Positions 11,742 through 17,743 of a stretch of 17,743 nt of DNA are shown piece after piece. Source of the DNA: CAG-791 sp963655255 (GTDB taxonomy: Bacteria > Bacillota > Clostridia > Lachnospirales > Lachnospiraceae). How positions within the stretch are numbered: position 1 is the first letter of the stretch; each line of letters starts with the position of its first letter. The notes beneath the pieces were generated by a model that worked only from the letters and a program-made list of their open reading frames with translations, was not told where the DNA came from and ran no database searches. The position numbers and the translations under genes were made by a program. The DNA lies in assembly GCA_963655255.1 (NCBI GenBank), contig CAVKEB010000042.1, positions 1 to 17,743 on the forward strand, in the 5' to 3' direction.

Positions 11742-13913
11742 ATGAAGAGGGTGAAAGAAATCGATATTACGCAGAAAAGGTACAAATACCTGCTGTTTGT
11801 AAGCTGCCTTCTGGTGACGGTCAGTATTGTATTGGGAGTTTTGTTTGCAATTTATGGATGGGTGGTACGACAGACGAAGGAAACCATTACGCAAAATGTT
11901 GAGAACGAACTGACCAATCTGAATTTCTTTTTTACCAGGCAGATGGATAGCTACCGGGAGCTGATGGAGAACAGCTGGCGTTCATCGACTGTCCGGTCCT
12001 ATATTTATTCGACATCCTCTTCTGAAATGCAGAGATATCGTGTGGCATTGAACCTGAACAGCCTGACTGGATCTCTGCCGGAGATCGAATATGTTTGCCT
12101 GTTCAGTGATAAGGATGGCTACCGATATTTTGGAAGCCGTTATCCCGGAAAGGAAGAAAAAAACCTGCTGGAGGAAAAGGTTCAGAATTCTACGAATGAT
12201 CTGCAGTATTTCTATCTGAATTCGGAGAGCCGTGAAGATCTGTGCATTTTTATGACGGAACGGAAATATATGGGAGAGAAGCCGTATCATGGCATTGTTT
12301 TTGCTATTGATTTGAATAAAATGCAAAACAAACGGGATGCGACTACGGATCAGCCTTTCCTCATTCTGGATAAGGATGGAAATGCATTGATTCACAAGAA
12401 TATTGCCGTAAAGAATGTTCCGGCTATCTGGGCGGCAGTTTCGGAGAAAAACGATGGAAGCGATATTAACATTGAAGGACAGCGGTATATCCTTACGACG
12501 CTGGAAAATGATTTTTATGGATTAACGCTCGTGCGTCTTTCCGGAATCGATGCAAGCCGTGAGCAGTTGAACGAATTCATCCGTTTTGTATTTATTGTTC
12601 TGGTGATTTCGCTGATGATTGGTTTCGCCATGGCATGGTGGATCAGCCTGATGATTTATTCACCGCTCAATCGTTTCCTCGGAAGACTCCGTGTGGAGAC
12701 ACTTCCGGTTCATCTGGAGGGTGTAACTCAGAAAACGGACGATACCAGTGAGAAGATCATCAGCAGGATAGATGTTCTGTCCAGACAATATCACAACAAT
12801 CATATTTTGGCTTATCTGGAAGAAAAGTCAGAGGATGACAGAGTGCCGGAAGAGCTTCGGGTTGAAAAAGGAAAAAACCATGAGGCTTTTGTTCTGGTGC
12901 AGAGCATGGAGAAGCAGATCCGGGAAGATATTCCGGAGGCGTTTCGGAAAGAAATGGGAAAACGCTTTGCAACATTTCAGACGGCGGTATATTACGATTG
13001 CAGGAACAAGTGGTTCCTTGTCACGGTCAAAGAAGCGGATTCCAATCGTGTGCTTTATGATGAACAGCTGGGAACTTTAATCTGGAAGATGATGCACAAG
13101 GATTCGCGTTTTGCGGATTTGCATGTCGTGATCAGCAGGGTGATGGATAACAGCGGGGATTTGATGACAGAGTTTCAGCAGGTGTTGATCGGTACCAAAC
13201 ATTTCCTGTTTGATCCAGAACAGCGGGTACTCACCAGTCGTGATTTTTCATTTATGCAGACTGGAGATGTTCCGGATGAAATTACTAAAAACTACTATAA
13301 CAAAATCAAAAAGGCGGATCTCGATGGAGCCAAGCAGAACATTCCGTTCCTGATCGGAGTTCTGGGGGCCTATCGCAGCAGAGATGCCATCCGGAATATG
13401 GCACATATCTGCTTGAATGTGGAGCAATGCGCACTGAATAAAGAAATGACCATGAAGCAGAGACAGGAACATACCATGGATCATTATATCAAGCTCAGCG
13501 AGCTGACTTCGCGGGAAGAGCTGGTGAATTATCTGGAGAATATTACGGAAGATGCCTGCCTTGAGAATAAGGTTTATATGGAGCGTTCATCGAGACTGGA
13601 CATTCTGACCGCGATTCAGTATATCAGAGAACATTTTACGGATAAGGATATTTCCGTGGATCGGGTTTCTGAAGAATTCGGTATTTCAGGGTCCTATTTC
13701 AGCAAAACATTTAACGAGAATGTTGGGATGACATTTCCAGAGTATGTCACCGATATGCGCATGACCTACGCACATGAGCTCCTGGAAGAACGACCGGAGC
13801 TTAGTATTAAGAAGGCCGCAGAGATGTGCGGATTCAATGGAGTCTCGTATTTCTCGGCTCAATATAAGAAAAAATACGGCGTTTCTCCCTCTCAGAGAAG
13901 AAAAACAAGATAA
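11742..13913 (+). CDS. Membrane-bound AraC-family sensor-regulator (YesN/YtdP-like)
   Basis: A 723-residue one-protein signalling regulator. A short cytoplasmic N-terminus leads to TM1 (about 16-40), an extracellular sensor region (about 41-278), TM2 (about 279-306), a cytoplasmic linker region, and a C-terminal AraC-type double helix-turn-helix from about residue 617. The latter shows I-S-V-D-R-V-S-E-E-F-G-I-S, F-S-K-T-F and the second-HTH pattern A-A-E-M-C-G-F-N-G-V-S-Y-F-S ending near the C-terminus. Regulators of this build usually sit beside and control LplB/YtcP/LipO-type sugar importers, as here. The ATG at 11742 follows GGGGG at 11728-11732; a TTG at 11718 in frame is less likely. It lies 39 bp after the ATPase gene, so it could be co-transcribed with it, though the two look functionally unrelated. 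Confidence 0.9.
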   Translation: MKRVKEIDITQKRYKYLLFVSCLLVTVSIVLGVLFAIYGWVVRQTKETITQNVENELTNLNFFFTRQMDSYRELMENSWRSSTVRSYIYSTSSSEMQRYRVALNLNSLTGSLPEIEYVCLFSDKDGYRYFGSRYPGKEEKNLLEEKVQNSTNDLQYFYLNSESREDLCIFMTERKYMGEKPYHGIVFAIDLNKMQNKRDATTDQPFLILDKDGNALIHKNIAVKNVPAIWAAVSEKNDGSDINIEGQRYILTTLENDFYGLTLVRLSGIDASREQLNEFIRFVFIVLVISLMIGFAMAWWISLMIYSPLNRFLGRLRVETLPVHLEGVTQKTDDTSEKIISRIDVLSRQYHNNHILAYLEEKSEDDRVPEELRVEKGKNHEAFVLVQSMEKQIREDIPEAFRKEMGKRFATFQTAVYYDCRNKWFLVTVKEADSNRVLYDEQLGTLIWKMMHKDSRFADLHVVISRVMDNSGDLMTEFQQVLIGTKHFLFDPEQRVLTSRDFSFMQTGDVPDEITKNYYNKIKKADLDGAKQNIPFLIGVLGAYRSRDAIRNMAHICLNVEQCALNKEMTMKQRQEHTMDHYIKLSELTSREELVNYLENITEDACLENKVYMERSSRLDILTAIQYIREHFTDKDISVDRVSEEFGISGSYFSKTFNENVGMTFPEYVTDMRMTYAHELLEERPELSIKKAAEMCGFNGVSYFSAQYKKKYGVSPSQRRKTR

Positions 13914-13941
13914 AAATTTCATTGCAAGACGTTTTTTGCAT

Positions 13942-13991
13942 CCATTTCTACTGACATTTTCGGTGAATGTGGCAGGAATGGATGTTTTTTT
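13942..13991 (+). terminator. Probable terminator after the AraC-type regulator
   Basis: An interrupted stem has CCATT (13942-13946) with AATGG (13977-13981) outside and CTGACATT with AATGT-x-x-CAG inside, loop TTCGGTG. Seven T follow at 13985-13991. The remaining sequence to 14160 holds a weak TATACT (14018-14023) that may be the -10 of the importer operon, but I see no good -35. Confidence 0.5.
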
Positions 13992-14160
13992 GATTTCTTT
14001 TCTCATTTAGCTCTGCTTATACTCAATGCAGTCCGAAAACAGAAGAGCAGAAACGAGCCTCCCGTTTTTTCCAGATGTTTCATTCATCATCAGATAGATG
14101 TGGAAAGAACAAGAGTAAATGTGTTGTTTCCGTTCTTCATAAGAAAAAGGGGGAGAAAAG

Positions 14161-15114
14161 ATGGCGCTTCCAAAGAAAAAAGAAGCAGTTGCAGTAAAAA
14201 GAAAATCAACAATAAAAAAGGATTGGCCTTTGTACTTGCTGGCTCTTCCGGGAACCATTGCTCTGCTTTTATTTTCATATTTTCCGATGACTGGAATTAT
14301 TCTTGTTTTCAAGGATTACAACTTCCGGGGCGGAATCTTTAAAAGCCCGTGGGCAACGCCGATTTTTAAGAATTTTATTTATTTCTTCAATAACAAGAGC
14401 ACGGCAATCCGTGCAACCTCTCTGACTGTTATGTATAATCTTCTGTTCTTTGCAGTGGGGACAATCGCGGCGGTTGCAATTGCGATTATGCTGAGTGAAA
14501 TTGCAAACAGTTTTTTTGTTAAGATTTCGCAGAGCCTGATGTTTCTTCCGTATTTTATTTCCTGGATGGTGTCGGGAGCAATTTTGTATGCATTGCTGAA
14601 TCCGCAGACGGGCATGATCAATAAAATAATCGCAGCTGTTACAGGAAGTACCTATGATTTCTATGCGAAGCCGGGAATCTGGATCCTGATTCTTACGATC
14701 GTAAACACCTGGCAGAGCTGTGGTTATAATTCGATTATTTATTACGGCGTATTAACCGGCATTGATTCTTCCCTCTATGAAGCGGCGAAGGTCGATGGGG
14801 CGACAAAATGGCAGTGTATCAGGCATATCACTCTGCCCCTTCTGAAGCCCACGATCATTATTCTGTTTCTCTTGTCTGTCGGAAATATTATGAGAGGAAA
14901 CCTGAATATGATCATCGGACTGACGAACCTGAACCCGGTGCTGTTCCCTACTACGGATCTGATTGATGTGTTCGTTTATCGAAGCGGTGTCAGAAATGGA
15001 GAGATGGCATTTGCTTCTGCAATTTCACTGTATCAGTCAATTTTCGGATTCATCTTCGTCGTTCTTGCGAATAAGATCGCCGGAAAGTTTGATGAAGATT
15101 CCACGTTGTTCTAA
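14161..15114 (+). CDS. CUT1 sugar ABC transporter permease, LplB-like
   Basis: A 317-residue inner-membrane protein with a Lys-rich cytoplasmic N-terminus and six predicted helices, the first at about 23-50. The coupling motif E-A-A-K-V-D-G-A at 207-214 is that of carbohydrate permeases (binding-protein-dependent transport family). Together with the next gene it would form the heterodimeric channel of an oligosaccharide importer. GGGGGAG lies just before the ATG. The N-terminal L-A-L-P-G and F-S-Y-F-P-M-T-G segments are typical of the LplB subfamily. It lies 247 bp behind the AraC-type regulator, beyond a probable terminator, so it likely has its own regulated promoter. Confidence 0.93.
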   Translation: MALPKKKEAVAVKRKSTIKKDWPLYLLALPGTIALLLFSYFPMTGIILVFKDYNFRGGIFKSPWATPIFKNFIYFFNNKSTAIRATSLTVMYNLLFFAVGTIAAVAIAIMLSEIANSFFVKISQSLMFLPYFISWMVSGAILYALLNPQTGMINKIIAAVTGSTYDFYAKPGIWILILTIVNTWQSCGYNSIIYYGVLTGIDSSLYEAAKVDGATKWQCIRHITLPLLKPTIIILFLLSVGNIMRGNLNMIIGLTNLNPVLFPTTDLIDVFVYRSGVRNGEMAFASAISLYQSIFGFIFVVLANKIAGKFDEDSTLF

Positions 15115-15128
15115 GGGAGGAGCTGGGC

Positions 15129-16016
15129 ATGAAAAAGAAATTCTCTTCTGACACTGTTCTGACAGCGGTATTTTATTTCCTGCTAGCTGTAGCGGCATTG
15201 ATCGCGGTTTTCCCGATTGTATTTGCCTTTATTGGCTCCTTCACGCCGGAGAATTATGTTACGCAGAACGGATTCACCCTGTTCCCGAAGGAGTTGTCTC
15301 TGGAAACCTATCAGTACGTATTTCAGTCGCAGGGATATAAACTGATCCACGCATATGGCAACAGCATTCTGGTTACACTTGCAGGAACGGCCATTTCTGT
15401 CTTTGTCACTGTGACCTACGCGTATGTGATTTCGGTTAAAAACTTCAAGGCAGCGCCGAAGTTTGCCTTCTTTGCTTATTTCACGATGCTGTTTAACGGA
15501 GGAATGTTGGCATGGTATCTGGTATGCACCAAATATCTTGGCTTGAAGGACAATCTGCTGGCACTGATTCTTCCGTATTCTATGAATGTATTCAATATGT
15601 ATTTGATGCGGAATTTCTTCAAGGGTCTGCCTTATGAGCTGACGGAGAGCGCACTGGTTGACGGTGCGGGTCACATTACGATCCTGACGAAGATCATTCT
15701 TCCTCTTGCAAAGGCCGGGATCGTGACGATTACGCTCTTCTATGCACTGCAGTATTGGAACGACTTCTATCTTCCGTTGATGCTGATCAATGATGAGAAG
15801 TATTACACGATTCAGTACATCCTGTACAAGATGATGTCCAATATCCAGTATCTGGCGGTGAATCCGTCCAGCGCAGTTGCATCACACATTGTGCTGCCGG
15901 CACAGACCATCAAGATGGCAATTACCTGTATTGCAATCGGACCGATCATCATCGTTTATCCGTTTATTCAGAAGTATTTTGTCAAGGGCGTCACCGTAGG
16001 AGCGCTGAAGGGTTAA
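15129..16016 (+). CDS. CUT1 sugar ABC transporter permease, YtcP-like
   Basis: A 295-residue partner permease with about six helices. The N-terminus, with F-P-I-V-F-A-F-I-G-S-F-T-P, and the C-terminal K-Y-F-V-K-G-V-T-V-G-A-L-K-G ending are hallmarks of the YtcP/YesQ branch. Its coupling loop reads E-S-A-L-V-D-G-A from residue 173. The ATG at 15129 follows GGGAGGAG and lies 14 bp after the LplB-like stop, so the two genes form one operon. Together they pass sugar from the lipoprotein at 16068 into the cell. Confidence 0.93.
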   Translation: MKKKFSSDTVLTAVFYFLLAVAALIAVFPIVFAFIGSFTPENYVTQNGFTLFPKELSLETYQYVFQSQGYKLIHAYGNSILVTLAGTAISVFVTVTYAYVISVKNFKAAPKFAFFAYFTMLFNGGMLAWYLVCTKYLGLKDNLLALILPYSMNVFNMYLMRNFFKGLPYELTESALVDGAGHITILTKIILPLAKAGIVTITLFYALQYWNDFYLPLMLINDEKYYTIQYILYKMMSNIQYLAVNPSSAVASHIVLPAQTIKMAITCIAIGPIIIVYPFIQKYFVKGVTVGALKG

Positions 16017-16024
16017 GTGAATCC

Positions 16025-16040
16025 GCCGGAATCAACCGGC
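16025..16040 (+). other. Small hairpin between permease and binding-protein genes
   Basis: GCCGG (16025-16029) and CCGGC (16036-16040) flank a six-base loop, with no T-run. It precedes AAGGAGGG of the binding-protein gene. A 3'-stabilising or partial-stop role that raises lipoprotein output is possible but unproven. Confidence 0.35.
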
Positions 16041-16067
16041 TGATGATAAAAAGGAGGGTTTTAAGAT

Positions 16068-17612
16068 ATGAAGAGAAAGAAATTGGTCGCATTGGCAGCA
16101 GTACTTGCAATGTCTGCTTCCATGTTCGTCGGATGCGGAAGTTCCGACTCCGGAAACGGATCTGCGTCAGCAGGAGATGCCTCTAGAAGTCAGGAAGAGG
16201 CAAAAGGGGATCCTACACCGGTCAATCTGGTTCTGTATGGAGAAGAATCGCAGCGTATGTCAGATTTTGCTCAGAATGAGCTTCATCAGAAAGTGGAGGA
16301 TGCCATCAATGTGGATCTGACCATCAGCTACCTTCCTGGGGCGGAGTATGCGGGCGGCAAGACAGAGCTGATGCTGTCCTCCGGAGAGAAGTTTGTAACC
16401 TATACGGATACGGCTTTTCTGTCCAAGTGTGTTTCCAAAGGCTATTATGCGGATCTGACCGATGCGGCAGAAAAGTATGCAGGAGATCTGAAGAAATACT
16501 GTGGTGGTGACGAAATGTTTGACATCTGGAAAGTAGACGGCAGACTGTACGCGCTTCCTTTCGGCAATAAGGTGAACGCAGGTGAGAATTATGTCGTTAT
16601 TACCAGGCAGGACATCCTGGAAGATTGCGGCATGACTGAGTTGAAGACTCTGGATGATGTGGAAAAGTTTTATCAGCTTGCCAACGAGAAGCATCCCGAC
16701 ATTGTATGCTTTGGCCGCGGCGGCATTCTTCCGGAAATGGTAAATGGTGCGATTGCGTCGGATGTCAACGTATATCGTCCGAACCATTTCATCTATACTG
16801 ACGGGAATAAGCAGGATGATCCGACCGTATACAATTATTATGCATCCGAGGAGTACAAGGAGGCCGTTCAGATTTTCCGCAAATGGTATCAGGATGGCCT
16901 GATTCCGGACTATATGCTCTCGAATGCCAATCAGGTGGATGCAGAATTCATGAGCGGCAATGCACTTTTTGCGACAGGTGCAAGCTATCGTGTGTTTGAG
17001 TATGAGGATTCTGTCAGAAAGTCTGATCCGAATGCAGTGTTCAAGAACTACTATATCGGAGACAACACAGAGAACAAGCCGTTGATGTCCAGAGGTACCT
17101 ATTCAACTGCCTTTGCAGTCAGTGCAAACGTGGAAGGAGAAGAACTGGATGGCTATGTAAAGCTCATCAACCTGCTGCAGAGCAGTCAGGAATGGAATGA
17201 TCTGATCCTGTATGGAATCGAAGGCAAGGACTATAATATTTCTGAGGATGGGCAGCTGGAAATGATCAATACAGACACTTTGTTTGACACATGGCTTCCG
17301 GACAATATTAACTTCAAGAGATATCAGCCCTATATCACCGAGGAACAGAAGAAGGAGTATGAGCACTGGAACGATGGCTGCATCCCGCAGAAGGATCTGG
17401 GATTTGCTTTTGATATGACTCCGGTTCAGACGGAGTATTCTCAGCTTCAGGCAGTGGAGCAGGAATACCTGAACCCGATCACAAATGGTGTTGTGGACTA
17501 TGATGAGAATATCGATGCAGCACTGAAAAAGTTGGACGAAGCCGGAATTGACAGATTAGTTGAGGAGTATCAGAAACAGTTTACAGAGTTCATGAATTCC
17601 AAAAATCAGTAA
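16068..17612 (+). CDS. Extracellular solute-binding lipoprotein of a CUT1 importer (LipO-like)
   Basis: A 514-residue lipoprotein that would bind the sugar substrate outside the membrane for the two permeases. The signal peptide starts M-K-R-K-K and ends in F-V-G-C with Cys23 as the lipid-attachment site, followed by a Ser/Gly/Asp-rich linker to about residue 45. The mature domain begins with V-N-L-V-L-Y-G-E and has the length of the large (about 500-residue) family-1 binding proteins paired with LplB/YtcP. The start is fixed by AAGGAGGG. No ATPase gene follows; such systems normally share an MsmX/MalK-type ATPase encoded elsewhere. No glycosidase lies beside it, so the ligand cannot be inferred beyond a likely oligosaccharide. 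Confidence 0.93.
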   Translation: MKRKKLVALAAVLAMSASMFVGCGSSDSGNGSASAGDASRSQEEAKGDPTPVNLVLYGEESQRMSDFAQNELHQKVEDAINVDLTISYLPGAEYAGGKTELMLSSGEKFVTYTDTAFLSKCVSKGYYADLTDAAEKYAGDLKKYCGGDEMFDIWKVDGRLYALPFGNKVNAGENYVVITRQDILEDCGMTELKTLDDVEKFYQLANEKHPDIVCFGRGGILPEMVNGAIASDVNVYRPNHFIYTDGNKQDDPTVYNYYASEEYKEAVQIFRKWYQDGLIPDYMLSNANQVDAEFMSGNALFATGASYRVFEYEDSVRKSDPNAVFKNYYIGDNTENKPLMSRGTYSTAFAVSANVEGEELDGYVKLINLLQSSQEWNDLILYGIEGKDYNISEDGQLEMINTDTLFDTWLPDNINFKRYQPYITEEQKKEYEHWNDGCIPQKDLGFAFDMTPVQTEYSQLQAVEQEYLNPITNGVVDYDENIDAALKKLDEAGIDRLVEEYQKQFTEFMNSKNQ

Positions 17613-17653
17613 GGCAAAGGACAGTATAAATATTGGATTAAGAGGAGTTATAG

Positions 17654-17685
17654 AGCAGGTCTGTCAACAATGGCAGACCTGCTTT
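17654..17685 (+). terminator. Terminator hairpin of the sugar-importer operon
   Basis: AGCAGGTCTG (17654-17663) and CAGACCTGCT (17674-17683) form a perfect 10-bp stem with a ten-base loop that can close further by T-G and C-G pairs. Only TT then C follow, so the T-run appears cut short; the group II intron-like sequence begins eight bases after the stem. Confidence 0.7.
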
Positions 17686-17691
17686 CTCATA

Positions 17692-17743
17692 GTGCGCCCG
17701 GCGGCGCACGTTTCTAACGGGTGCAAGTCCCGAATCCGCCCGG
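17692..17743 (+). mobile_element. 5' end of a group II intron, class C-like (runs off the window)
   Basis: The sequence from 17692 begins GTGCGCCCGGC, the conserved group II intron 5' end. GTGCGCC (17692-17698) pairs with GGCGCAC (17703-17709), and CGGG (17718-17721) with CCCG (17729-17732) around TGCAAGT. From memory, the order GTG-N-GCCCGGC, then a TCTA-like stretch, then GGGTG-N-N-AGTCCCGAA matches the start of class C introns such as that of Oceanobacillus. Class C introns typically insert just downstream of terminator hairpins, and exactly such a hairpin ends at 17683. The rest of the ribozyme and any reverse transcriptase lie outside the window. Confidence 0.75.

Overview
The window looks like chromosomal DNA from a gut-type Clostridia, most likely Lachnospiraceae. 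It is Gram-positive in style: strong AGGAGG ribosome sites, lipoprotein-anchored binding proteins, no outer-membrane genes, sigma-A type promoters and roughly even GC. All credible genes lie on the + strand. I assigned families from protein motifs read by eye; no database search was run.

Left part (1-5000): a promoter and a small HPr-like protein without the phosphorylatable histidine, closed by a strong terminator; a DinG/Rad3-type helicase with an N-terminal PD-(D/E)XK nuclease-like domain and four Fe-S type cysteines; and a cytoplasmic GH13 alpha-glucan hydrolase.

Middle (5000-8440): a methionine-type ABC importer, metN-metI-metQ, behind an unusually elaborate leader. In order the leader holds a near-consensus promoter, an inverted repeat at the start site, a 29-codon ORF full of Met and Cys codons, a second promoter, a perfect 11-bp terminator, and a 108-bp three-hairpin element ending in the metN Shine-Dalgarno. 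The simplest reading is sulfur-amino-acid control by ribosome-mediated attenuation, possibly with a second translational layer.

The same 108-bp element recurs at 8645, in the leader of a MATE efflux gene. All eight differences between the copies fall in loops, a linker or a bulge, or form a compensated base pair. This is the strongest candidate here for an undescribed regulatory or mobile element.

Right part (10218-17743): a terminator, five GACTGAA(T/C)G motifs spaced exactly 23 bp, and an AAA_14/DUF4143 ATPase gene. A sugar-uptake cluster follows: a membrane-bound AraC-family sensor-regulator, two CUT1 (LplB/YtcP-like) permeases and a lipoprotein that binds substrate. No ATPase gene is present in the cluster, so a shared MsmX-type ATPase is likely. 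The cluster ends in a terminator hairpin, and eight bases later begins what looks like the 5' end of a class C group II intron that runs off the window.
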